Origin: Scleromatobacter sp038208735
Lineage (GTDB): Bacteria > Pseudomonadota > Gammaproteobacteria > Burkholderiales > Burkholderiaceae_C
Reading direction: 5' to 3'
DNA length: 12,135 nt
Assembly (NCBI GenBank): GCA_038208735.1
Contig: JBBQYL010000159.1
Span: forward strand, 1-12,135
Of this stretch, positions 1 through 6,358 are shown in pieces. The notes below the pieces were generated by a model. The model ran no database searches. It saw nothing but the letters and a program-made list of their open reading frames with translations, and had not been told where the DNA came from. Position 1 is the first letter of the stretch. Each line of letters begins with the position of its first letter. A program made the position numbers and the translations under genes.

Positions 1-239
1 TTGGGCAGCATCGTGGCCACCACGTCGCCGCGCTCGACGCCGTGGCGCCGCAGCGCCGACGCGAGCCGGCGCGCGCGCTCGCAGGTCTGCGCATAGGTCC
101 AGCGGTCGGCGCCATGGATCACCGCGATGCGCTCGGGATAGATCTCGGCCGACCGGCGCAGGAAGCCCACCGGGGACAAGGGCACGCGGTTCGCGGGGCC
201 GGGCGTCAAGCCGGCCCATTTCGTCATGGCATCGGTCAT
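1..239 (-). CDS. AMP-dependent acyl-CoA synthetase, N-terminal part (cut by window edge)
   Basis: The first 79 residues of an adenylate-forming acyl-CoA ligase, which would convert a carboxylic acid, ATP and CoA to acyl-CoA. The ATG at 239-237 has a GGAGAC ribosome site 6 bases upstream. The visible part has the normal family N-terminus: a short leader, then PVGFLRRSAEIYPERIAVIH, then the W-T-Y-A-Q motif, ERARRLASALRRHGVERGDVVATMLP. In this superfamily these segments precede the ATP-binding P-loop, which lies outside the window with the CoA-binding domain. The start resembles medium/long-chain or DmdB-like ligases (methylmercaptopropionyl-CoA ligase family), but 79 residues cannot fix the substrate. 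The gene points away from the rest of the window and is separated from the DUF4126 gene by 124 bases that include an inverted repeat covering its ribosome site. Confidence 0.85.
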   Translation of the reverse strand, partial: MTDAMTKWAGLTPGPANRVPLSPVGFLRRSAEIYPERIAVIHGADRWTYAQTCERARRLASALRRHGVERGDVVATMLP

Positions 240-244
240 GTGGC

Positions 245-270
245 GTCTCCATCGTTGCTATTCTGGAGAC
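245..270 (-). promoter_or_regulatory. Inverted repeat covering the ribosome site of the acyl-CoA synthetase gene
   Basis: GTCTCC (245-250) and GGAGAC (265-270) form a perfect 6-base inverted repeat with a 14-base spacer. Read on the minus strand, the downstream arm is the GGAGAC Shine-Dalgarno sequence of the acyl-CoA synthetase, so the transcript could pair the upstream arm with its ribosome site. It could equally be a repressor operator or chance. The remaining intergenic DNA (271-363) is GC-rich and shows nothing else I can support. Confidence 0.35.
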
Positions 271-363
271 TTCATCCTAAGCAGTCCGCGGCACGGCGGT
301 CGAGCGCTGCCGTCGACCGCGGCATCAGCGACCGGCCACCGGCCGCGCGTGCCCGGCCGCGAC

Positions 364-837
364 TCAGCCGTTGCGGGACCGCATGGCCCACGCCACGACC
401 GCCGCGCCCGCAGCGACCACCAGCGCGTCCTCGATGAGCCCGCTGCGCGTCTGGCCGATGCGCGCCATGGCCTGCTTGCGGCCCGCCAGCGTGGCGTAGG
501 CGAGCGGCACGGCCGTGGCCACGGCCAGCGCGGCGCCGGCGCGCTCGCGTCCCGCGGGCGCGAGCGCCGCGCCCGCGATCCCCGCGCTCGCCACGCGCGC
601 GAGCAGGCCGAGGAACACCGTGCGGTCGGGCGCGCTCTTCATCTTGTCGCCCAGCAGCTCGCCCACGCCCATGGCGAGTGCGCCGTACTTGACCACCGGA
701 TGGTCCAGCAGCACGAGCTTGCCCGGGGTCTTGCGACCGGCGAGCCGTGCCGCGGCGATGGACGCCATGGGCGTCATCGAGCGGGCGCTGGCGACGGCGC
801 CGATCAGGGCGGAGGAGAGCAGGTTGGGCAGAGACAT
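364..837 (-). CDS. DUF4126 family membrane protein
   Basis: A 157-residue protein matching the DUF4126 pattern as I know it. It has an N-terminal ALIGAVASARSMTPMASIAA segment (the family typically reads GAVAGARSMTPPA), a central DHPVVKYGALAMGVGELLGDK (the E-L-x-x-D-K motif, about residues 45-65), and a C-terminal I-E-D-A-L-V-V-A-A-G segment. Three to four hydrophobic, alanine-rich stretches (about 8-30, 48-64, 76-94 and 135-152) suggest an inner-membrane protein. The function of the family is not established. I chose the ATG at 837 because the family motif begins right after it; an in-frame upstream start at 897 would add 20 residues that do not look like family sequence. No clear Shine-Dalgarno sequence precedes it. 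It lies 102 bases downstream of the response regulator on the same strand with no obvious terminator between, so read-through from the kinase-regulator operon is possible. Confidence 0.8.
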   Translation of the reverse strand: MSLPNLLSSALIGAVASARSMTPMASIAAARLAGRKTPGKLVLLDHPVVKYGALAMGVGELLGDKMKSAPDRTVFLGLLARVASAGIAGAALAPAGRERAGAALAVATAVPLAYATLAGRKQAMARIGQTRSGLIEDALVVAAGAAVVAWAMRSRNG

Positions 838-939
838 CGTGGTGGACCGGTCGGGTTGCGAGAGTCGGCATGGCCAGCAAGCCGCGCTCCCGTGCACGAT
901 GTCACTCCGCCCGGACCTCAGCGCACGGCCGCCACCGGC

Positions 940-2310
940 TCAGCTCTTCACGCGGCCGAGCTTGTACCAGAGCGTCCTTTCGCTCACGCCGAGCAGCGTG
1001 GCTGCGCGCCGCTTGTTGTCGCCTGACTGCCGAAGAGCCTCGGCGATAAACCGCTGCTCGAGCGCCTCGGTGGCGAGCGCGAGATCGAGCGAATCGAACG
1101 TCTCGCCTCCAGGCATCGCGACGACCGCTGCCACCGGTGCCGGCGAGCCGGTCGCCGCCTCCACGATGTCGCGCGGCAGGTGATCGAGTTGGATCACCTT
1201 GTCGCGGCTCAGGATCAATGCGCGCTGGACGACGTTGTCGAGCTCGCGCACGTTGCCCGGCCAGCGATAGGCGCTCAGGATCCGCAACGCATCGGCGGAG
1301 AGTTCGATGCTGCGTCCCTGGCGCGCGGCCAGGTGCGCGACGAGTCCTGGCAGGTCGTCGATGCGCTCCCTCAGCGGCGGCAGCGCCAACGCGAACACGT
1401 TGAGCCGGTAGTACAGATCCTCGCGCAGCCTGCCGGCCTGGATCGCCTCGCGCGGATCGCGGTTGCAGGCCGCGACCACGCGCATGTCGAGGTCGATCGT
1501 ACGATTGCTGCCCAGCCGTTCGATGCGCGACTCCTGCAGCACACGCAGCAGCTTGGACTGCAGCGCGATGGGCATCTCGGTGATCTCGTCGAGGAAGATC
1601 GTGCCCTTGGACGCCAGCTCGAACTTTCCGACGCGCTCCCTGACCGCGCCGGTGAACGCGCCGCGGTCATGACCGAACAGCTCGGCCTCCACCATCTCCG
1701 CCGGCATCGCGGCGCAGTTGATCGGCACGAACAGGTGCGCCGCGCGGTCGGAGGCGTCGTGGATGGCGCGGGCAGCGAGTTCCTTGCCGGTGCCCGTCTC
1801 GCCGGTGATCAGCACGGCGGCACGCGTCGGACCGACCTGGCGGATCTGCTCGTACACGCGCTGCATCGCCGCGCCGTTGCCGAAGAACCCCCTGCCGGGT
1901 GGCGAGGCCTGTTCGCGCAGGTAGTCGTTCTCCAGCTTGAGGCGCTCGCGCGAAAGCACCCGCTCGATCGACAACTCGAGCACCTCCATGTCGAACGGCC
2001 TGAGCAGGTAGTCCTGCGCGCCGAGCTTCATCGCCTCCACCGCCGACGCGATGGAGCCCTGCGCCGTCATCACGATGGTGGGCGTGTTCATCGAGCGGCT
2101 CGCCATGCCCCGAAGCAGCTCGATGCCATCCACCACGGGCATGCGCAGGTCGGTGAGCACGAGCTCGACCTTCTCTCGCTCGAGCAGCGCCAACGCCTGC
2201 GCGCCGTCGCACGCCGTGAGCACGCGGTGGCCCAGCTGCCGGAGCATGATCTCCAGCACGCGGCGCATGTTGGATTCGTCGTCGACGACAAGAACCGTGA
2301 CCGCGCTCAT
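940..2310 (-). CDS. Sigma-54-dependent NtrC-family response regulator
   Basis: A 456-residue activator with the three standard NtrC-class domains. The receiver domain (about 1-120) has acidic pair D10-D11, phospho-acceptor D54 (in LTDLRMP) and T82. The AAA+ sigma-54 interaction domain (about 140-370) has Walker A GETGTGKE (170-177), the sigma-54-contacting GAFTGA loop (217-222) and Walker B TIFLDE (237-242). A C-terminal Fis-type helix-turn-helix ends in NKRRAATLLGVSERTLWYKL. The intact GAFTGA loop means it should activate RpoN promoters. Oddly, the nearly invariant receiver lysine is arginine here (R104 in YLLRPFD). The start at 2310 follows a CAGGAG ribosome site and overlaps the kinase stop as ATGA, indicating translational coupling. 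Likely targets are the two -24/-12 promoters at 4155 and 6060. The ligand and regulon are unknown, so no symbol is given. Confidence 0.95.
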   Translation of the reverse strand: MSAVTVLVVDDESNMRRVLEIMLRQLGHRVLTACDGAQALALLEREKVELVLTDLRMPVVDGIELLRGMASRSMNTPTIVMTAQGSIASAVEAMKLGAQDYLLRPFDMEVLELSIERVLSRERLKLENDYLREQASPPGRGFFGNGAAMQRVYEQIRQVGPTRAAVLITGETGTGKELAARAIHDASDRAAHLFVPINCAAMPAEMVEAELFGHDRGAFTGAVRERVGKFELASKGTIFLDEITEMPIALQSKLLRVLQESRIERLGSNRTIDLDMRVVAACNRDPREAIQAGRLREDLYYRLNVFALALPPLRERIDDLPGLVAHLAARQGRSIELSADALRILSAYRWPGNVRELDNVVQRALILSRDKVIQLDHLPRDIVEAATGSPAPVAAVVAMPGGETFDSLDLALATEALEQRFIAEALRQSGDNKRRAATLLGVSERTLWYKLGRVKS

Positions 2311-4160
2311 CGTGGTGCTCCTGAAGCTTCCGCGTCGAGCGGAAGCGAGATGGTGAATCGTGCGCCGTTCCATCGGCTTCGGCCGACCTGGATGGAACCG
2401 GCGTGCGCGGCGACGATCTGGCGGACCACCGCGAGACCCAGCCCGATGCCGCTTGCTCGCCGCGAGACGAACGGTTCGAAGATGGTGGACTCCAGCTCGG
2501 GCGGAACGCCCGGGCCGTCGTCCTCGCAGAGGATCAGGACGGCGTCCGGCGCATCGGAAGTCGACAGCGCGACCCGCCCCGTGGGGCCGGCCGCCTCGCA
2601 GGCATTGCCCAGCAGGTTGAAGAGCACCTGCTTCAGTTGTTCGGGATCGCCGACGATGTGAACCGACGTCGCCGCCAGCCCCAGGATCACGGGCGGCTGC
2701 CCCGGCATCTCGCCGGCGCGCTTGAGCTCGTGCATCTGCACGCAGCTGGCGATCAGCTCGTGGAGGTCCACGTCCATCGGATGCAGTCGGGGCGGGCGAG
2801 CGGTATCGAGCAGGGTCGACACCAGCCTGTTCAAACGCTCCGTTTCCGACTCGATGAACCGCATGAGCTCCAGGCCCTCGGCGCCCAGGCCCGGATTGCG
2901 CATCAGTATCTGCGCGGAGGATCGCAGGATCCCCAGCGGCGTCCGCACCTCGTGCGCCAGCACGGCACCCAATTCGCCCAGCATCGCCATCTTCGACGTG
3001 CGAACGAGCTCCGCCCTGGATGCGTCCAGCGAATGGATCATCTCGTCGTAGGCCTGCGAGAGCACGCGCACCTCCGTGATCAGCGAGCTCGGCACGCCGT
3101 CCGCTGGCGTCGGCGTGCCGGCGCGATGGCGGCGCGTCCGCTCGGTGAGCGAGGCGATGGGGCGCGCCATCGTCGAGGCCACCCAGGTCGCCGCGGCGAG
3201 CGTCGCCAGCAGGATCACCGCGAACAGGCCGGCAAAGACCACCGCCATGTGCGACACCGGCGCCAATGCCTCGTCCACGGGCTCGAAGATCATCGTGGTC
3301 CAGCCGGATCCGCCGAAGCCGGGCATGGGCAGCGACGCCGCGCGCCCGCTGAGCGCCGGTTCATCGAGCCAGGGCGACCGATCGAGGACGCCCGCGTCGG
3401 TGCTTCGCGCGATCGCCCGCGCCTGCGCGCGGCCGCGCGAGTCCGGCAGGGTGAGACGGCGCAGCTGCCGCGATCCCGCCACCCAGCGCCCGGCACTGTC
3501 GACGACGACGATCACCCGGCGATCCTGCGCTGCGGCGTCCAGCAGCCGATCGATGGGCGCGATGTCGAGCGCCAGGCGCAGTCGTGCCCGCGACGCGGCG
3601 CCGCCCGCATAGGACGACGGGATCACCGCCTGGATGCGCAGGGGCACCTGGGCCTCGAGCGTGGCGGCGGACGGAATGGACAGCGTCGCGGCATCGCCGC
3701 CAAGCAGGGTCTCCACCGAGACCTGCGCGGGATCGGTGGCGGACGCGGTCATCCCGATGCGGGCGGCCACGGAGCTCGCGAGGATGCGGTCGTTGCCGTC
3801 GATGCAATCCAGTTCCGCGTAGACGTCGCCATAGCCGTCATGCAGGCCGACCAGGTAGTTGCTGACGCGCTTGTCGACGTCGCCCAGGCGCAGGTCTTCC
3901 ATCAGCTCGGAGCGGCGCCAGACAATGGCGTTCTCGAAGCGCTCGAACAGCATCTGGTCGATGTCCGACTGGACCGCGTGCGCCTGGATGGCGAGGTTGT
4001 GCTGGATCTCGCGCGTCATCGCGTCGCGGGTCCGGGCGAACGACAGCCACGACAGCGCGGCGCTTGGCAAGAGGCCCAGCAGGACGAAGGCGAGCAGCAG
4101 GATACGTCGAAGCGTCAAGGCAATGGGGCAAGCAGATGGGTGGATGATGTCGGCTGGCAT
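2307..4160 (-). CDS. Membrane sensor histidine kinase (NtrB/ZraS-like, HisKA type), partner of the sigma-54 regulator
   Basis: A 617-residue kinase. TM1 (about 18-40, ILLLAFVLLGLLPSAAL) is followed by a periplasmic sensor region of about 260 residues (41-301) that looks like a double-Cache fold, then TM2 (about 303-327) and a HAMP linker (about 328-385). Next come a HisKA domain with phospho-acceptor H403 in LAHEVRTPLG and an ATPase domain with N519 (NLLGNACEAA), G1 box DDGPG (547-551) and G2 box GIGLGLA (571-577). The large periplasmic domain implies an extracytoplasmic signal. The ATG at 4160 is chosen because it directly precedes TM1; the frame stays open upstream to 4421, but that stretch is antisense to the porin signal peptide. 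The ribosome site is weak. The start codon lies inside the divergent -24/-12 promoter, so sigma-54 binding could interfere with kinase expression. Confidence 0.93.
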   Translation of the reverse strand: MPADIIHPSACPIALTLRRILLLAFVLLGLLPSAALSWLSFARTRDAMTREIQHNLAIQAHAVQSDIDQMLFERFENAIVWRRSELMEDLRLGDVDKRVSNYLVGLHDGYGDVYAELDCIDGNDRILASSVAARIGMTASATDPAQVSVETLLGGDAATLSIPSAATLEAQVPLRIQAVIPSSYAGGAASRARLRLALDIAPIDRLLDAAAQDRRVIVVVDSAGRWVAGSRQLRRLTLPDSRGRAQARAIARSTDAGVLDRSPWLDEPALSGRAASLPMPGFGGSGWTTMIFEPVDEALAPVSHMAVVFAGLFAVILLATLAAATWVASTMARPIASLTERTRRHRAGTPTPADGVPSSLITEVRVLSQAYDEMIHSLDASRAELVRTSKMAMLGELGAVLAHEVRTPLGILRSSAQILMRNPGLGAEGLELMRFIESETERLNRLVSTLLDTARPPRLHPMDVDLHELIASCVQMHELKRAGEMPGQPPVILGLAATSVHIVGDPEQLKQVLFNLLGNACEAAGPTGRVALSTSDAPDAVLILCEDDGPGVPPELESTIFEPFVSRRASGIGLGLAVVRQIVAAHAGSIQVGRSRWNGARFTISLPLDAEASGAPR

Positions 4161-4171
4161 GATCTTTGCGC
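4155..4171 (+). promoter_or_regulatory. Sigma-54 (-24/-12) promoter for the porin gene
   Basis: The sequence TGGCATGATCTTTGC (4155-4169) matches the RpoN consensus TGGCAC-N5-TTGC at every conserved base but one (T for C), with the required GG-N10-GC spacing (GG at 4156-4157, GC at 4168-4169). A start near 4181 would leave a leader of about 50 bases before the porin ATG at 4231. It points toward the porin and lies beside the operon for an NtrC-type activator. It overlaps the first codon of the divergent kinase gene. Confidence 0.72.
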
Positions 4172-4230
4172 AAAAGACTGCCGCCGAGTTCTTCGGCACG
4201 GCTGCGCGAGGGCGCCAGGAACTGAAGGTG

Positions 4231-5409
4231 ATGAACAGATATCGACTTTCTTCATGCGCAAGTTTCGCGCCATCTGCCCGGCGCCGCTGGCGCGCCTGGA
4301 TGGTGGCGGCGTCGGCGGTCGCCGTCGAGGCGATGTTCGCAGCGGGATCCGCACACGCCGCGGAGCCCATCGCGGAGACCCCCACGGCCGAGGCCATCGC
4401 GGACGCGCCCCCGCCCGGCACCCGGCTCCTCGATGGCGTGACATTCGCAGGTTACGCCACGACGCAATTCCTGATCCCGGATGCCCGAGGCCGGGCGGCG
4501 CAGCCTCTCGACACCCCCGTCGTCGACGACGATTCGCAGTCCAGCCGGCGCACGCGGCTGGATCTCAGCCACCTCAGCGGCATCGCCTGGTGGGAGCCGT
4601 CTCCGTCGTGGAAGGTGTTGGGCGAGATCGACCTGCAGGACATCGTCCAGGTTCCCGCGCATTCGAACCAGGACGGCCGGGCCTCGGAGCCCTACGTGGC
4701 GCTGGACCGCCTCTATGTCGACTACCGCGCAACCGACACTCTCAGCATCCGAGCGGGCAAGTTCCTCACGCCCATCGGGCACTGGAACCAGGAGCACTCG
4801 GATCCGCAGGTCTGGACCGTGCTTCGGCCATTGATCTCGCAGTCAGCGTTTCCCACCAACGCCACAGGCGTGATGCTGTTCGGCAGCCTGCCGGTGGGCA
4901 CCCAGTGGATCGACTACCAGACCTATGCGGCCGATGGCGGCGAATGGCGTCCGAGCCCACGATCCCATCCCTTCGAAAGCGCGTTCGGCGGCCGCGTCTC
5001 CACCGCCCTCAACCCGTTCATCCAGGTCGGCCTGTCGGCCAGCCGATTCCAGCAGGAGGGACTCGGCTCGAGCCGGTTCAACCTGTTCGGCGCCGATGTC
5101 GCGCTGAACTGGCGAGGCGCGGAGATCAGCGGCGAGATCATCAAGCGACGCGGCAAGGACGCCAACGTCAGCGAGGAGCACGGCTGGTTCGCTCAGGCCG
5201 CGGTGCCGGTTGCCGCGCGGTGGTGGACCGTTGCGCGTCTCGAGCAATACCGTCGCGCAGTGGACGACTCCGAGAGCAGCACCGCCTTGCTGGGCGTGGT
5301 CTACAGGAGCGGCCGTCACTGGGTGTTCAAGGCCGAATGGGCGCAGGCGTCGGGCGGCGCCAGCGGCCTGCCATCGGGGCTCCTGTCCTCGCTGACGATG
5401 GTCTATTGA
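4231..5409 (+). CDS. Porin-like outer-membrane beta-barrel protein
   Basis: A 392-residue exported protein. The signal peptide has a basic region (RRRWR, 18-22), a hydrophobic core and a likely cut after AHA (about residue 43). The mature part alternates polar and hydrophobic residues in strand-like segments with aromatic residues, and ends in tyrosine, the C-terminal aromatic signature of outer-membrane barrels read by the BAM machinery. The segment LSIRAGKFLTPIGHWNQ (171-187) resembles the R-x-G-K-F-x-T-P-x-G motif in porins loosely related to the phosphate-selective OprO/OprP type. The role is probably passage of a small solute across the outer membrane; the solute is unknown. The chosen start has AGGA about 10 bases upstream; an ATG at 4300 would also leave a signal peptide. 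A sigma-54 promoter precedes it, and the PstS-like gene begins 4 bases after its stop, so the two form an operon. Confidence 0.8.
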   Translation: MNRYRLSSCASFAPSARRRWRAWMVAASAVAVEAMFAAGSAHAAEPIAETPTAEAIADAPPPGTRLLDGVTFAGYATTQFLIPDARGRAAQPLDTPVVDDDSQSSRRTRLDLSHLSGIAWWEPSPSWKVLGEIDLQDIVQVPAHSNQDGRASEPYVALDRLYVDYRATDTLSIRAGKFLTPIGHWNQEHSDPQVWTVLRPLISQSAFPTNATGVMLFGSLPVGTQWIDYQTYAADGGEWRPSPRSHPFESAFGGRVSTALNPFIQVGLSASRFQQEGLGSSRFNLFGADVALNWRGAEISGEIIKRRGKDANVSEEHGWFAQAAVPVAARWWTVARLEQYRRAVDDSESSTALLGVVYRSGRHWVFKAEWAQASGGASGLPSGLLSSLTMVY

Positions 5410-5413
5410 TCCG

Positions 5414-5917
5414 GTGCCAGCACTTGTGCGCCATCTCATCTGGGCGAGGCGCCTGCGCATCGCGGGAGGCCTTTGCGCCTCGCTGGCCTGCGCCCAGGCG
5501 ATGGCCACCGAGCCGGGCGGCGACGCCGCGATCGCGGTGGTGGTGGGCCACAACATGGCGCCCGCCGAACCGATCTCGCCGACGATCGTGCTCGGGATGT
5601 TCGCCAGGAAGCGGCTCTTCTGGGGCGATCACTCAGCGGTCGTGCCGGTCAACCTGACGGCGTCGCATCCGCTGCGCCGGGCGTTCTCGTCCCTCGTCTT
5701 CAAGAAGACGCCCGAGCAGCTGCAGGACTACTGGAACGACCAGTACTTCCACGGCGTGTTGCCGCCGCCCGTCCTGGCCTCGGAAGAAGCCGTGCTGCGC
5801 TTCGTCTCGACGACGCGCGGCGCCATCGGCTACGTCTCGGCGTGCAGCGTCGACTCGCGCGTGGACATCGTGGCCGTCCTTCAGCGCAGCGACGGCGGCG
5901 CGGCCTGCGCCCATTGA
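5414..5917 (+). CDS. Small PstS-like periplasmic substrate-binding protein
   Basis: A 167-residue exported protein starting with GTG, 4 bases after the porin stop; an in-frame GTG at 5426 is also possible. There is no strong ribosome site, so coupling to the porin is likely. The signal peptide appears cut after AMA (about residue 31). The mature part has the pattern of short PBP-superfamily proteins annotated as phosphate ABC transporter substrate-binding: I-V-L-G-M-F-x-x-K-R-x-F-W-G (about 58-71), VVPVN, HPLRRAFSSLVFKKTPEQL, then DYWNDQYFHG, PPPVLASEEAVLRFV and the closing G-A-I-G-Y-V (136-141). These proteins are about half the length of true PstS, and no ABC permease or ATPase genes are nearby, so a sensing or chaperoning role with the adjacent kinase and porin is more likely than transport by a full ABC system. 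C144 and C165 might form a disulfide. That it binds phosphate is not shown. Confidence 0.8.
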   Translation: MPALVRHLIWARRLRIAGGLCASLACAQAMATEPGGDAAIAVVVGHNMAPAEPISPTIVLGMFARKRLFWGDHSAVVPVNLTASHPLRRAFSSLVFKKTPEQLQDYWNDQYFHGVLPPPVLASEEAVLRFVSTTRGAIGYVSACSVDSRVDIVAVLQRSDGGAACAH

Positions 5918-5937
5918 AGGTTGCGCCCCCGCGAGGA

Positions 5938-5986
5938 CTTGCGGGGCCCGCAAGCGGCTGCACGCGAGTGCGCAAGTTCCTGCGGG
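5938..5986. promoter_or_regulatory. Perfect dyad with a degenerate second copy; candidate activator-binding site or hairpin
   Basis: CTTGCGGG (5938-5945), one central G, then CCCGCAAG (5947-5954) is a perfect 8-base-arm inverted repeat. Further along, TGCGCAAG (5969-5976) and CCTGCGGG (5979-5986) repeat the arms in the opposite order, with 6 of 8 and 7 of 8 matches. The perfect dyad is centred about 116 bases before the -24 GG at 6062, where NtrC-type activators commonly bind. It also begins 20 bases after the binding-protein stop and could fold as a hairpin, but no T-tract follows, so a terminator is less convincing. The rest of 5918-6059 shows no gene. Confidence 0.4.
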
Positions 5987-6059
5987 TCTTTCTGGCGCGA
6001 ATGCGCGCGTCACCTCGACGGATGCGCCGGCGCGCGCGGTCGTCGATCCGTGCGGCCAA

Positions 6060-6076
6060 CTGGCCTGAAGCTTGCT
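6060..6076 (+). promoter_or_regulatory. Second sigma-54 (-24/-12) promoter, for the small ORF-glycosyltransferase operon
   Basis: CTGGCCTGAAGCTTGCT (6060-6076) has GG at 6062-6063 and GC at 6074-6075, exactly the GG-N10-GC spacing, with complete TGGC and TTGCW boxes. It differs from consensus at the two bases after TGGC. It shares 12 of 17 bases with the promoter at 4155 aligned the same way. A start near 6087 would leave a leader of about 47 bases before the ATG at 6134, close to the porin arrangement. Confidence 0.55.
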
Positions 6077-6133
6077 GCTGATGGTCGACGGGCAGGCCTG
6101 TGTCTGCCGATCGACGACCGGGGAGCAGAGCCG

Positions 6134-6358
6134 ATGAACCGACACGTGGCGCGCATCGAAGTGGAAGTGAACGGCGTTCTCGTCTCCGGCTTCTACGCGG
6201 TGCAATCGAGCATGCTCACCGTGTGGCACGCCTTTCCAGGCAGCCGCACGCGGACGATCTCGGGCGATCCCGAGATCGCCGACGTCCAGCGCATGCTGCT
6301 CGACCTTTACGCCGCGAGCGAAGCGCGGCTGAGCCAGCTGACGCGGGCGCAACCATGA
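6134..6358 (+). CDS. Small protein of unknown function (74 residues)
   Basis: I do not recognise this protein. The ATG at 6134 has a good ribosome site (GGGAG at 6121-6125). The frame is open further upstream, to 5921, but that part crosses the promoter region and has non-coding character. There is no signal peptide and no membrane segment. The N-terminal half (RIEVEVNGVLVSGFYAVQSS) is predicted beta-rich. The C-terminal half (PEIADVQRMLLDLYAASEAR) should form an amphipathic helix. It is probably cytoplasmic. Its stop overlaps the glycosyltransferase start as ATGA, so the two are translated together and the small protein may act with the enzyme; that link is inference. The sigma-54-type promoter at 6060 suggests shared control with the porin operon. 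Confidence 0.65.
   Translation: MNRHVARIEVEVNGVLVSGFYAVQSSMLTVWHAFPGSRTRTISGDPEIADVQRMLLDLYAASEARLSQLTRAQP

Noticed and set aside
4168..4182. Possible minus-strand sigma-54 promoter (GGCAGTCTTTTGC) for the kinase operon
   Set aside because: The GG to GC spacing is 9 instead of 10 bases, which normally abolishes RpoN recognition.
3859..4230. Upstream extension of the porin frame to 3859
   Set aside because: The added stretch is antisense to the kinase N-terminus and would put more than 120 residues before an obvious signal peptide.
2403..5657. Very long plus-strand open frame (1084 codons) antisense to the kinase and running through the porin region
   Set aside because: It is the shadow of the kinase and porin frames in GC-rich DNA. 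It has Arg/Ala/Pro/His-rich composition and no recognisable domain, while the real genes carry full motifs.
5414..5917. Naming the small binding protein PstS and calling the locus a phosphate transporter
   Set aside because: It is about half the length of PstS, and no pstC, pstA, pstB or phoU neighbours exist. Resemblance to the superfamily does not fix the ligand.
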